Shown: positions 27,901 to 42,900 of the stretch, piece by piece
Layout: the number at the start of each line of letters is the position of its first letter
How positions within the stretch are numbered: the stretch's first letter is position 1
Assembly: GCA_013397115.1 (NCBI GenBank)
Contig: VWZW01000522.1
Coordinates: forward strand, 1,054,001-1,118,000
Length of the DNA stretch: 64,000 nt
Direction: 5' to 3'
Source of the DNA: Edolisoma coerulescens
Taxonomy: Eukaryota > Chordata > Aves > Passeriformes > Campephagidae
Translations under genes and position numbers: made by a program
The notes under the pieces: generated by a model
Seen by the model: only the letters and a program-made list of their open reading frames with translations
Told to the model about the DNA's origin: nothing
Database searches by the model: none

Positions 27901-30900
27901 CATCCTATAAAAGAGTCTTCCTAATTTTGTCACCATTTTCATGTGTTGACTTGAATGCCCTGGGTTTTGGTGTCCTCAGAAGCCCTAAATAATAGAACCA
28001 AGTTCAGTATTTCAGAAGTTGTATTGTTGAAAAACACAGAGATAATGAATTATTGTCTTATTTGTCGTTTCCTATTTAAATTCCTTTGAAATGTTAATTA
28101 AGAATGGCTTTTTTTTTTTGGCTACTGTACTAAATTTCATGGTCAGCTGAAGAATTGGGATGATACGTCAGCCTTCGGCAAGATAATTTTATTCTACGCA
28201 AAAGCCTATCAATGCAGATTGCTGAAGAATCAGTCTTGCTAATGGGATGAGGGTTTTGTTTTGTTTGAAGGTGAAGTCCAATACAGGTTTTTATCATTCT
28301 CTTTATTCTGAATGGTAGATAGATATTTGAGTCACTTTGGCGTCTATTTTGATTTTGGTGGTCTTAAACTTATGTCATGTAATGCTTTTCCTTCTTATGC
28401 TTCCAGTGCTGTTGGGTTCTCATTTCCTGTTTCTTCACTTGTTCACGCAAATATGCTATTCTCTAGTCTTTACTTTTTATTCAGTAGTTTTTCAGTGATG
28501 GCATTCAGGTGACACAAAGGATGAGAATAAGAAACTAGGAATAGAACAGGTCCCTAGGGCTAAGTACAGTTACAGCACTGTAGTAAAGAATGTGTGTAAG
28601 CCATGGGTTGAACTGAGGAAAGAAAAATTACAGGTATTATGAAAGAGAGATTTAATGATGGCTGTTGTCTTGCTTTGTTCCCAATTTATTCGCCACTGTA
28701 GTAATTTTAGATATTAGCCTTACTAGTATTGGTATTGTAACTTAGCTTTTATATCTTACTGGCTTTTCTAATATCAATAAATGTAGGCACAGCTCATTTA
28801 TGCTTTCAGATAGGCACTTTTTATCAGAAACCACAGAAATGATGGTAACTTGATAAAGGTTTTTATGAGTGCTTTAAAGAAATCAATAACTTTGTTAGCT
28901 TTAAGCAAAACAGATTGCTCACAAAAATAAGAAAAAAATACTATCCTAATATTATGGTTCCTATATAACAGCATCTGAACATTAGTATTTTAGAAATGAA
29001 CAGATGAAGAAACTGAGAGGAAAAAAAAATAGAAGTATGTTATCTTACCAAAATGTTTTGAAGTTAATTGAATGGTTTAATACACTGTTAATATATTGTT
29101 GACATTTAAAATTATTGAGTAATTTAGTATTAAAATAGTCCTCTGAACTTTACTATATTTAACAATTTTCCATATACAACTATTTTTAAAAGAGTGAAAG
29201 TAATTGTTCTAAGATTAGTTGTTGAATAAAAGGCATATGTTGTACTTAGCGACCTTCAAGTGCATTAAAATCACAATGTGACCAGGGTGATAATATCATT
29301 TACTCAAGCATTGGAAAATGGGGATAGCTGCTCTTTAAAAAACTGCATTAGTAGGAGAGGACATTAATATTTTGTGTATCAAGAATATCATGTGCTAAAT
29401 CATGCAGTTTTATGAAAGGTCATATCTCTCTTTAGAATATCTGACAATATCGTTTAATATACAGATGTATTTACGTCTTTTAAAAGTTTGAGATTTCTAC
29501 TGAAACCTGAGAAATGGCAGGATGTCACAAGGGTACCTTTGGCTTATTTTCAAAGTTTGGTGATTACCAAGATCCATTTTTTACTGAGATTTTTTTTTCT
29601 GTAGGTACTCAAGGACATTATCAATATGAAACTCAGGTTATTTTTGAACTGCAAATCTAAGCTGTCCGAAGTGCCACTGAGGAGGTGAGTAGTTCATAGG
29701 TTTTCATGCTTAGTTTGGAAAAACAGCCTTAATGGTGTATATTCTGTTAAAAAGTAAGCATTGCTTTGTGATTCTGGATTCTTCTTGTTGACTCATTTTT
29801 CATTGAATGTTGCCTAAGCAGTTTGCACTTGCTTAGAGAAGTTCTTGTTCTAAGGTGTCAAGCACGGTATCACAGGGAAGTGATCTAGTCCATCAAATGC
29901 AGTTCTCATTACCAGGCCTTAAAGAAATCAGTGGGGATTCTTTTATGCCTGTGAAAACTTGCAGAGGGAGATTTTCTTCCTAGGTTGTTCCCTTCTTTTG
30001 AGCCCACTGTTTGTGTCATGAATTTTACAGATTCAGTACTCTTAAGAATTGAATTCATCTGAATAAATGTACAGTCTGCACTTGAGATGTCATTATATTT
30101 CATTGAGAATATGATAGACTGAATGTATCTGCCATAAATTGAAGTTTCTTTTATCTGTGTGTAAAAAACAGGGTTCACTAATTCAGTGATAGACATTTAC
30201 ACTGAAATTAATTCCCCAGAGAGGATTCCTTTCCAAGAGAAATGTTTAGGCAAAGCAATCTCCTTGGCAGGTATTTTACTATAATCCTAACGCCTATATT
30301 ACTAATTACCTATGAGAGAGGCTGGTGATAGTGCCTGTCCTTTAGCCAGTGGGTTGGAGAATTAATCACTTGCCCACAAAGCAGAAGTCCTCAGTTTTTA
30401 TTCATTTTGAGAGGAATTACTCACATCTCTTTTTCCACAAGAGGGTCTTAATCATCAGTCTTCTGAGTGTCTTGTGTAAACCTCATTATGATTGCTTTTG
30501 AAGCTGGGCACTTTGCAGGTTTTAGTGCCTGGTTCTTTCCTTGTCCTTGGGAGAACTTTTACATGTGGACTAAATGGAGTAAGAGATGGAGAGGAACAGA
30601 GAAACTTTACCTTTCCTCTGGTCTGTCTTTGCTGCTGCTAGTGACAGGAGTCATCCAATAGAGATTAGTCCTTCTGCTTAGTTCAGTGATACAGATTCTG
30701 AGAATTCAAGGCTGCTCACAGTCAAGATCTCTAGATGTACCTCTTGGGTATTCACTTTCACAGCCTTTAGAGTGTTGATGGAAAACAGGCATGTCCACAG
30801 CAAAATTACCAAAAGTGAATAGGTCTGTGTTCATCTACCATCCCATTTGAGATGCTGTAGGTATTGTCTGATGGTATTCTAAAGAATAGGGAGCTACTTT

Positions 30901-33900
30901 GCCTCCAAACATCATCATGCTTGGTAAATATTCACCGTATTTGGAAATATTTTAGAAGAGTTTCATGTTAGAACTTTGTATTCCAGTAAAAATTTGGGTT
31001 TTGTCACGCTTCTTTTTCAACAGCTTCTATCGTTTTGTTCTGGAACCAGAATTAACTTATGGGATCAACAAGCACCTTCCTTCTGAACCTGTAGCAAAAT
31101 TCCTAGAACTGCCAGAATCACCCCTTTTGACCTTAAACATGATCACTCCTGAAAGCTGGTTGGTTGAAGCAGTAAACAGTTCCTGTGATCTTGATAACAT
31201 TCATTTACAGGAAGTAAGTAATAGTTTGCAAACACTGTAAAACTTGTGTTGGCCCTTCTGCTTCAAAAGGGAAGTGGAAGTGTTGTGAGATTTGTCTTGT
31301 GTCTGTTCTGCAGAAATATTTTCTTTGGTAATTGATTATTTAATCAATATTTTGCCATTTCTATTGTCATAATCTTTTTTTAATTTTCTCTCTTAAAAAA
31401 AACCAGAATGACAAGTCTTAAAGGAAAGCAATTGAATAGAAAAAGATCAGAATGCAAAGTACAAGTTAAACCTATTTACCTGCTATATTGAGCTTTGTGT
31501 TTAGAGAAATACTACACTTAAGATAAAAGTAAAGCAATTAAAGGATTCTTTGTGTTTCCTAGTTCTTGTAGCCTAGGTAAATCTTCATATAAACTGCAAT
31601 TTATGACTGTTTATTAATGTAGTTTAAAATGTATGTCACCCTCTTTTAGTTCACAATTCTTTCAATTATTATTTAATTACATTTTAATCCCTCATCTCCA
31701 AAGTCATTAGATTTGAGTCAATAAGCTTATGCAAAATATTGAGGGTGTTTGATTGACCAAAGCCGAGCATTTGGAAAGTCTATTGTGAAAGTAAAGTTGG
31801 GATTTACCTTACCAAAGCAGAAGTGCCTCAGCTTCCTCAACAGTCAGTGGAGAGGAGGTCCCTCCAGAGAGCGATCCTTCCTCTTTGTCTTGGATATCTG
31901 TTTTATAATTGAGTGAAGTTCCTTCTGGATGGACCTTTCTTGGGTTTTTTTTGACTGTGGGAGTTACCTTGAGGCAAATCCCACACAACATGTTTGTGAC
32001 TGTAATATATTGCTTTTCCCACATAATTACGTGACATAATTTATTGATGAAGTGTTCCTTCCATAGATAAAAGGGGCGGTTATAGCAGAGTATGAACTGG
32101 AATATATATTGCTTGAAGGACATTGCTTTGATGTGACAACTGGACAGCCTCCTCGAGGGTTACAGTTCACTCTGGGCACAAAGAAGAATCCTGTCATGGT
32201 TGATACTATTGTGATGGCCAACCTCGTAAGTACTTAGTACAGGAATAGTCATTACAATTGCACACTTCTTGTGAGAATTCTTCATGAGCATCTTGTTCTT
32301 TAAATCCATTTCTCTGTGTTGCAAGCTTAGTAAGGGTAAAAGTAACAGGCATAACCTGGAGCTGAGCTCATCTCCAGTTTGCTGAGCTTTCCCCCGCTCC
32401 TCTCCTGTGACCCAGTATAGGTTTGAATATAGCCTAATTTTAGACTCTTGCCTGAAGTGCCTAAACTGATAGCCTAATTGCCTCTAGTAGGTGGTAGAAG
32501 GTTGAGATTCCCTGAAAAATGTAAAGTATGATTCACGTTGTGATTAAAATAACCCTTTTTGTTACACAATGATCCAGGCAAAAGAAGGCTCCTATTTTAG
32601 ATGCTTCAGGTAAGTGCTTTCGAGCCTCTGTGGGACATACCCACACCTGAGAATTCTTCTCATCGTGCAGAGTAATTATTTTTCGTGTTGGCAGTCTGTA
32701 GAGCAGAAGGCCATGTGACTTCTGAAGTGAAAGATGTATTTTCTGTTGGCTAAGGGAATTTGATAGGGAAGGATTTTGATGAATAAGACCTCTTACCTAT
32801 CTGCTGTTCTCTATTCTCTGTAAATACTGTGTCATAAGGAATGAAATGCTTAGTAAATTGTGAATCTTTGATTTTTGCACAAGTACTGAATATGGTCTCA
32901 ACAGTAGATGATGTTTGGTATGATGAAAGTTCTAACAGTTCTTCACATTTTAGAGCTTGCTCTGTCTGACTTTAACATAGCGATAGCTGTCTGCAGTGTT
33001 CCTAAAATGGGAAGGAACTGTGTCGACTTGGAAAGTTGTTCCAGACAAAAATTTTCAGTTTCAAAGAAGCTTTTCATTTTAGGATCAGTTCAATAATTTA
33101 TTTCTTTACTGCTCACTTACTTGCTGTCCTTGGTTGAGTTAATGTACACAACTCAAATTCAGCTAGAAATAAGCGGAGCACTGAAAGATATTAAAATGGG
33201 CATACGGGAAAGGTGACGGTTGCATCACTGACACACTTCTTTCGGGGCTAGTATAAATGTTGGATAGTTGATTTTTGTATATGTAGGTGGTTGAGTCTGA
33301 AATGCAACCAGAACAAGTGCCTGTCTTTTTTACTTAGGGGTATTTTCAGCTGAAAGCAAATCCAGGTGCCTGGACGCTGAGATTGCGTAAAGGAAGATCT
33401 GAAGAGATTTATCAGGTTTTTTCGTAAGTATGAATCCATCATTTGGAAACAAAAATGATTCTGAAAGTGCAACATATTTTGAAAATAATACTGAAGGAAA
33501 ATAAGCATTAAAAACAGTATAAGATAGCAATGATAGTTTAAAGTTTGTAAGGGATACCTTATTTCCTTATATTGTTGTTGTTCAGTGGCTTCATGTGTTT
33601 TTGAAGGCATTTCAGTATGTTAATGCATAATAAACTAGCTAGCTGCTCAGCTAGACTGGATGCCAACTAAGTCTCTTACTAAACAGTTACATAGCTACCA
33701 GACACTTGCCCTGTAAGTTCCATGCATGGTTAGCATTATCATATGATTGCTTGCACCAAATTCTGTAGAAATATCACTCATGGTTTTGTTGATTAGTATT
33801 TTGGCATTCCCAACATACTTAACATGTAATTTCAAGAGTATGTCCAGTGGAGCTTTGGTCTCCAGAAGCATCTTGATCAGCTGGAGGAGGTACCACAAAT

Positions 33901-36900
33901 TTCCCTCTCATAATTTTTTTCAGCCCTGAGAGTGCCTCTGAATGCAGTATATTTATAGGTGGCATCTTTTTTTAACAGGAGCATTATATTCATTTCAGTT
34001 CTAGACTTTTTTCTTCAATTAATTCTGAGTGTTTCTTAGTTGTCTAAGTCATGTAAGAATCACTGTGGTTATGCCTCCACCTTAGGATATAAAAGCACCC
34101 TTCATTTCAAGACCCTGGCTGTATGTTGACTGTGCCACATTTTCCTCTCTTGGGAGAAGCCTCTGTACATGGAAGAGAAGTTGTACTCCCATAACTGGCG
34201 TTTACTTGACATCTCTATGACTTTTAGATCTGTAATTTCCGTGATTGATTTTCATATAAAGGAATATATATGCTCACCATCATTCCAACTATTCCTTAGA
34301 AGAATTACCTTTTCCCCAAGTTTTATGTAACAGCATAGATCTGTAACATGTGAGAGCTTTCTCTTGGAGCTTTAGATCTAATCCCTTCTAGAGGACCAGT
34401 ATTGTTTATTTAATTTCAGCTTCAGTTCTTCCTTTTTTTCCCCATTTTTCCTGTTATCTCTCTTCCCCCTCAAAGTAATTATGTGGCTTGAAATAGGTCT
34501 GTTTCTTATAAAATATTCATTATTACTTGAAGCCCAGGAATACATAGTTCTATATGTTGTTATTCATCGGCTGCTATTAAAAACCAAAAAACTTGATGAA
34601 CCTCTTTGTGGTTTTGAACATTTAGTTAATACATTAATATCAGTGTTACTGGGAGAAACCTTAATGGGATGTTAGAGTAATTCTATTTGTTTGCAATTTT
34701 CAATTTATTTTTTTTCCAGAAATCACTTAGAATCTGTTGAAAAAGCAGAAAAACATGGTCCTTACCCTAAGAGGTTCACCTAATCTCCAGCGACTGTAGC
34801 TGTACCATTTGTCTAATTTGGCATTTAATTCTTAAGAAATATAAAGTGATTTATATAAGATAGCATGGTTTTAAAAAATAATGTAATGAGGTGTAGTTGA
34901 GTTAAATAATGAAACAAAATGAAACAAACCCACTCTACATTCTAGGCTGGATCAAAGGAAATTTAAATGATCTGCTGGGGTTTTGCCCATTTTCCCTATG
35001 TAACACAAATGGGTTTAATTGAACTCAGCTAAGTTAGAAAAACTAATGCCTCATGAGGAATCTAAACAATACATTTCATTTCATTATTACAAGCAGTAGA
35101 CTTAAAGTACAGGAAAAGTATGTTGGGGGGCTGCACCAGGTTCTTTGATATTTCTTTTACAGTATTAATAGTATGAAGTTGCTATCAGAACTCAGGTAAC
35201 TGTTTGATAGGATGGAATTTTGCCAAGAGCTATTGCGGTATATTCTCCATCCTTATATATGAGTCATACCCTCTCCTGTTGAGCTGTGAGATGAACCTGT
35301 TTTCTTTGAGGCACAGTCGTCTACTTATAAATAGGGTTTTAGGGGAAATACAGGACTTTGAAGTTACAGCATGTTCTGCATCTCAGTACTTACCTTATTT
35401 GCTTCTCTCGTAGTTGCAAGTAATTTATTTTTACTTTATGTAAATACACAACATTTGAAATAAGCTGCCTCTTTCTTTTTGAAGACTGCCGCTAACAAGG
35501 ATCATTATTTTGATGCAGTCACGCTTTTAAATCAATTTGTTATTAATAAATTACTATGAATATTAGGAAAATGAAAATTGTTATACTCAGCAGTAATCTG
35601 AGCACTGCTTATTATTGGAACTTTAACTGTGATGTTGATAGGAAAACAAGTAGGTATTGCAAACTAAGATTGCAGAAAATAACTTAAAGCTAAAGATATA
35701 TATAAAATCCTGAATAATATTTTATTTTTTAAAAAGGCAGGTAGATATAATTTTATTTTGATGTCATGCAGACTGCTTAGCTGAAAGTTATATCTTTTAT
35801 AATTTGGGCAAGGAGTTGTATGTTTGTTTCTTGGATTTGAGGTTTTAAAGGATCTCCTTCTGTTGAACCCAAATTCTTTTGTTCCCCATGTGGAAAATTA
35901 TAATTTGTATTATATTGGTACTTACTTGTATTTGTATTATAAGTGTTTTGAAACATGTTAAAGTTGTGACATAAACAGTCTGCTAGACAGGTTTAGCTTT
36001 TGACAACAAGTACATAACAATAATAGCTATTATTACATATAACGGTGCTGTCAGTATGCAAGATGTTTTGTTTGGATTTCAAAAGGTTTTTCATAGTAGG
36101 ACAGAAATTCATCAAACTGAGTTCTATGCAGAGTAAAACAGTTGGCTCTGTAAAGATGGAGCCCACAGGGAGGCATCCATGAAAGAGATTTAGGGAGACA
36201 AAGCAATATTGTTGAATTTACATCCAAACCAAACATGCTGCAAACATTGTAAAGACTTTGGGAAATCCACTTTATCAGCAGAATCCTCTTTATCTACCTA
36301 CAAAATTCATAGCATAGGGATTTTGAGGTAACTGAGTGAATAACAGAGAAGATTTTGGTTGTGTAAACACTGGGGGCAAAAATGGGAACAGCAGGCTGGC
36401 TGCTGCTGTCAGCAGTTTGTGTTTGGATCTGCTTTTACTATCTTAGAACTTTTTAGTGACACACTTTATTTAAAATGGAATTCAAATCTGAGCACTATAC
36501 ATCCCTGTGATAAAAAGATCATTGTTGGCTGGGTGTGCATATGCATGATATTTTTAAAGTGTGAAAATAAAACTACAGTAGAGAGTAGAAAAGTTCAGAT
36601 AATCCTGAACATTGTTTTGTGCAAGGATAGGCCATCTCGATGAGACTTTCGGATTAAAGGCACAGCTTACAAAAAATGTATTAAATAGAAAATTCAGATG
36701 GGTGTGTAAAATCCTGCAGTGTTTAGGTATGTGGTATGATACACATTGAAACCAGATTTAAATATTTCTGTTTTCTAGGGGTAAAAAATGAAGCCTAAGG
36801 GGTTGCAAAAATGGGTTACTTTCTTAAACCCATTTTTTGTATGGGTAGTTTTAGCAAGAACAATAACAATACTGATACCTACATAATGCTGATAAAAGAC

Positions 36901-39900
36901 GTAAGGGTTGAAGGGGAAATATGTGGGCTATTGAGGTGTAAAAGCTAGAAAATTTGAAAATTATGTTGCTGTTGTACTGTATCATAGTAACAGCAACAGG
37001 GACAGTAACATTTTTAGCTACTCTGTGGACTGCAGTACAGTTTGGAGACACCTGGATGGCTTTAAACTGATGTTCAGTAGGACAGAGGTTCATGCGGTGC
37101 TTGCACAGCCATGTCTTCAGGGGTACAGTTTCCAAAGCCTGCCAGTTGAAAGCCTCTCTTAAATATCTTAGCACTGTGATGAAGCCTTCCCTGTACTTTT
37201 TTAAGCAGATCTGTTTTAAAAGTACATTTAATGCCATCACATAGCAATTTCTAAGATGTTTTCCATATTTGAAAAATAAATTGTTGTTTAATACTTGAAT
37301 GTAATATATATCTCTATAATACATAATAATATGTTTGGCTCTAGGTTACTGTATTTTTTAATTGATTGGTAAATTTCCTGTGAAAATTCAAACTAAAAAG
37401 TAAGGGCTACCACTGTGGACAATGTCCAGTGATGAATAAAACTCAGAAAGTTTTTGAAGTTAAAATATAATTAGGTGCAAGTGAAGTAAATTTTTTTTTC
37501 TATAAATATCAGCAATTCTAAACCTTCTTCTCTGATTAAACCCAAGTAAGAATGCATATTTTAATGAGACAGTACATTTGTATGGGTTTTTTTCTCCTCA
37601 CAGCCACGAAGGAACAGATTCTGTAGCTGACCTGACAGACGTTATTGTGGTATTAAACAACTTCAGAAGCAAAATTATCAAAGTTCAAGTATGTATGCTG
37701 TGTTTCCTTATATCAAATATGACTTATGCTTAGTGTCTCAGGCTATATTTAATTAAAATATGTATACTGAAATATGTAAGATTAGATTTTGTATAATTAA
37801 AGAGAAGGATGTGCCAATTAATGTAGTTAATTTGATCCAATCAGGTTATACTAATTGTGTGGGAGATTTGTTAAATAGCTGTTAAACATAGATAACATTT
37901 ATCTCATCTAGCTTGAGGTGCCCAAGCGTGTAGTCTTGGTGACTTAAATTCCCTCTTTGCTTAGCAGGAGAGAGTCCAAAGCACTGCTCATCCCAGCTCG
38001 TATATGGATTTAAACCAAGAGAATGACCTCTTGAGACGTCCATTTCTCTCCAGTGACTGAGGAGAGATTTTACACAAAGTCCAGATACCAGAGTGGAAGT
38101 CAAAATTGGATGTGTTGAATTTTACCCTAAGCTGCCAAATTTGTGTAAATGAAATTACGGTACTCTCGTTAGATGTATCAAAAACATCTAATGAAGCACC
38201 ACTTATATTGAGGAGAAAGATCCTCATAATACTATATATTTTCCACTATTTTGTAAATATTTTAAAACACCAGATATGAGTCTCTTCCCCAGTCCTGTAA
38301 CTGAAAGTTTCCAGAACCGAGAGAAAATATGTAAAACTCTAGAGCATGATGAGCCTGTCTTTAAACCACAGAGAATGGGTAAAAGCGTGCCTAATTTCCC
38401 TATTTTGAGCCAAAATGGGAATATTATTCTACGTGAAAGGTGGTATGTATTAAGCTTACAACTAGAATATGTAAGCTCTGCCATTCAGCTGAACTCTAGA
38501 ATCACTTCAGTCATCTGTAGGATGGGGCTTCAGGAGCATTGGCCAAAAAGACTCATGATTTAGTGTCAACAGAAATCTGTGTTAGCTTGACAAGGGAAAC
38601 ATGTGAAATTAATATGATTAGAATCGAGTATGTTCAGGCATTCAGGGTGTAAAAAGCTATTTGGTTTTCTAAAGCAATTAGATTACTTTTAATCAAGGAA
38701 ATTAAGGTGGTAAATGAAATTAATCTTGAGCCTTTATAAGCATCTGGATAAGACAGCAGAAATTGCTTAAGTTGGATGAGAGAGCTTATGTTTCAGTGGC
38801 AAATTTGTCACTTTCTCCTTGTGAAGGGCTTATGAGAATGACAATTTCCTCTCAGGTAAGTTCCACTGTGAAGTGCTACACTTCTGCCAGCTAATGGCTG
38901 GATCACAAACTCATAAGGGAGGAAAATGAGATAAAATTCACCACACTTGCTGTTGCTGTTTGCATAAAGGTGTACAGAGGGCTTGAACATGCTGGCTGAT
39001 TTATTAATCACTATACTTAGTGGCTCTAGCCAGTTAGTACACCGTAGTTAGATATCACAATGCAAGCAGTAATTTCTATCAGCTACCTTCCCAAGTTGCA
39101 CAAATGCATTTATTTTACTGACTAGGTACAGAAAAGGCCTGATAAAGTGAATGAAGAGCTTCTTACAGATGTAACAACAGAAAAAAAAGGAAATATGGAA
39201 TCAGTTACAAGGTAATGCATAATTTGCCTCTAATTCAACTGTTCATGTTGAACATGTTTATTATTACTCATAGCAAGTAAATTTTCTTACTTGATAGTGA
39301 TACAAATCTGTGAAAAGGCTCTCCAAGGGATTTGTAATATAAGTAAAAAGGGGGAAAGATAAGCTATAATGTCTTGTACATCTCATTTTTTTATTCCCTT
39401 CTTAGTCCCTCCTTTGCATTTCCAGTTCCTCTTCATTTTCTCCTTTGGCTTTTTTTTTCATTTTGCTGTGGCAGGAAATCAGTCTCAGTGTGAAACTTTC
39501 AGTTGATTATGTCATACTCAGATATATCAAACTGAACATCAAAAAGCAGGCCAATGCTGCTTGTCTGCTCCTAGACATAATTTATGAAATCTCAAGAAGT
39601 GTTTTTACCTTTTACTTTAAAGTTTGAGTTCTGTAAGTAATTGTAATAAGCATCTCAAGCGTTACATTTGGGGCTAATGACTTCCTAGTATTTCTAATTT
39701 GCTGTTTTGAGCAAGACTCAAAAAAGGTGTTCTTCCCTTTTCAGTAGCTTGAGCAATGGTTGTCAGCCACAGACTGTAAAGAAAATAAAGAAAAGGCATA
39801 GCAGTTCTACTTTATTTAGTAATTGGTTGGCTCCAGTTAGTCCTGTACACACACATCTCTTGGTAGATCCAGGACTGGGTCCTGTTCCAGCTTTAAAATC

Positions 39901-42900
39901 TCTCATGATAAGGCCTCTTGTACCACAAGTACCTACAGACCTTGAGAGTCCATTGCTGATTTTATGTTTATCACCATTTATCCACAGATGATTTTGCTGT
40001 TACAATATGATAGAATCACAGAATGTTAAGGGTTGGGAGGGCCCTTAAAGATCATCCAGTCTCAAACTTGCCCACCATGGGCAGGGACACCTTCTACTAG
40101 ACCAAGTTGCTCAGAGCCCCATCCAGCCCGGCCTTGAACACTGCCAGGGATGGGGCAGCCACAACCTCCCAGGGCAACGTGTTCCAGTGTCTAACCTCCC
40201 TTACAGTAAAGAATTTCTTCCTAATATCTAGCCTAAATTTCCCCCCTTTTAATTTGTACTCATATTGACTGGATTCAGAAACCCTCCCAGACAACTATGC
40301 TATAACTCTCAAAAATCTCTTGCTGTGGACTCACACTGCTGCACAAAGGTGCCTCCTTTGCAGAATGATGTTAGTTGAAGGAATTTTTCGTTGACTTCAA
40401 GCTTCCTATTTCTAATTGGCTGCATCAAAGGATGTATGTGCAGTGATCAAAATCTTGTCTCCCTCTGAGAAGGTTACAAGGCCAGAGATCTCTCAGTCTT
40501 CCAGGTCCTGCTTTTATCACAGTGGCATTCATCAGGCTCTGAGCTTGGCTGGGCCAAGGAAGCCCCTCACCCACTGAAGTTTATTTGCTCTTCCCAGTGA
40601 TTCAAGGTTGTGGCTCAAGGGCATGATTTGAGGCTGACTGTCTGTCAGCCTCTTGCCATCTAGGAGCTTGTCAAATACCCTCCCGTTTTGTTATCCCAGA
40701 ATGAAAAGAATATCCACCAGCACATTGTTCACTACAGGCATCCACATGTGCTCCAGCATGGGAGTTGTGCACACCTCGTTGCCTGAGCCTTTTCAAAACA
40801 GAGCTGCCCTTCTCCAACTGACTGTTTTTCCCACGTGACCTTGCAGGTCAACCCAGCAGCTTTGGAAGATTTCTGCTTTCTGTAAAGCTTTGCAGAATCA
40901 ATATTTTCAAGATCCTTGCATCAAACCCTGATTTTCTTTTTTCACATGTGATGGCTGCGTTATAAAGAGCTTGACATTCTTTCAGTCCTGCTATCACTAA
41001 ATATAAGACACGGGGCTTTCTTCCCAAAAGTCAGGAAGAAAGGAGATAGACTGCTTGGACCTGTGAACTGCAGTCTGTTCAGCCTGTGAGAGTTCAGTGC
41101 TGGTTGAGAGGTTGTCTGTCTTCTTTGAAGATGCCACATCATGCAGACAATGCCACTCCACTGGTGTCTCTCTCTTTCACCATGCCTCAGTGAAAAGAAT
41201 GTGGGTTTCTCAAAAGATTATTCACACCACTTAAATACATTGCAGCCTCTCAGCTATTTCTGAGGTTTCAGCTTTGTATTAGTGGAGTGATCTGAATTCT
41301 TTTGAATACATTGGAGATCTGAGACTTGTCTCATTTGCTCTTAAAGATTATGAGGATACTTATTTTTACACTTTCTACAGGACACTTTTAAAAGGGATAT
41401 AACCAGAAGAAAAAGTAATAGGAGTGACTCATGCAATCTAAGTGTGTGAGGAATGACTCACTTTGCAAAAAAGACTATTGAAGTGAATTTCCAACAGGAT
41501 CAAGCCATACTGTAACCAGTCTGGCTCTGTGTGCTGGAAGGCAGATTAAAAACCAGTCCTGGTAGACTTTAGTATTCAAAACAAGCAAAGAATGCCGTGC
41601 AGCAGAAGCAGAAACCTCTGTACAACATACCTCAAATATATAGGTTATCTTATAGGGAGAGGAGTTGGACTAATTTGAAGAAGAATTCAGCAAGTGTTAC
41701 AAGAAACACTTGGGAAATCCCATCACCAGAGATCATTGAATGTTATGAGAATATCCTGGGAAAGGCTACAACTCCTCAGCCTTGCCATTTGCTGTTGGGA
41801 CAGTGCTGGGCGAAATAAGTGATTTGGCCTCATGTAGCCATCTTTTTCTTATCCTCAGTCTTAGAGGAGATATTCAGTTTAACCTTTTATGGGGCTGTGC
41901 AGACTTCCTTCACTTCCAGAATATGCATTGGTTGTTCTGCTGTGGAATGCGTGTGGATGTAGAATGCATGTGGGTGAAGCTTGGAAAACAACTGTGTCTG
42001 ATTTTAAAAATTACCAGTTTTCAAGATATTCTGTCTGTGTGTATTTTCTGGGTTTTTTTGTTTGTTTTGTTGTGGTTTTTTTTTTTACTTTGCTAAAACA
42101 TGGAATTCTTGTCCAATTTGGGTTTTGTTTGAATGAAAATATTGGAGACTGCTGTAGTGCCATTGTTTGTCCTGAGTGACTGGGTATGATGTGTTGCTCC
42201 CAAAAGATTTTGGTATCATAGGCATGTGCAGTGGAAGTAGAATGTAAGTATATTTGTTTACTATAGGATTTGTATTTCTTTTGTGTATTTTCTTATTTTT
42301 GATTCTCTGTGAGCTTAATGGTAGGATTTTTTTTATGCTGAATATATACTTTATATAATTATTTATAATAATTCTTAGATTTTCAGAAGAACTTCCAACA
42401 GATGAGAAGGAAAAGAAAAGTGATATTCTTAACATTTTTTCTGTTGCTTCAGGCCATTTATATGAACGTTTTTTAAGGTAAGGAAAGGTAAAAAGGGGAC
42501 AAGAATTTCATAGCAATACTCCAAATTTTCTTAGTAAAACAAAGCAACCTAAAGAAACTGACTTTTTAAACGACATCTAAGTGGTAAATTTTCAAAACAT
42601 AGAGAAGTTGTATACAGTGAGGACTAAATTAATCTTTAAGAACAAAGTGATTCAACATATAGATGTTCAAAAATACCATTATTCTTTGAAGACAGAAAAT
42701 GTCTTTCATGTGTGAAGTACAAACATAAAAAATGAAGTTCAGTCTCTCTGTATAAAGGCAAAACAGAAGTGGCTTCATTAGAGTTTTATCTATTTGTGTT
42801 TAGTCCAAACTGTGCATTTACTGCATGCACATATGGCCTTACTTATCTCAGGGTTCTTTCAATGAGCAGTGATTGCTTTTAAGGAATCCTTACAGTATTG

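Larger units (their letters stand above)
24798..29604 (+). other. UGGT2 intron, 4.8 kb
   Basis: The largest intron in the window. It holds a C10-class homopolymer near 25554, a TA/TG microsatellite, a hairpin at 27098, an old CR1-like tail at 27297 and a palindrome at 27751. No exon-like signal convinced me. Confidence 0.85.

Noticed and set aside
31809..32221. Minus-strand ORFs across 31809-32221
   Set aside because: They overlap, antisense, the strongly conserved UGGT2 exon 32067-32225.
38276..38563. 95-codon ORF ending in sequence a little like an ancient MIR (cttcagtcatctgtaggatg)
   Set aside because: The resemblance covers about 20 bases only and the rest does not match; not enough to call a repeat or gene.
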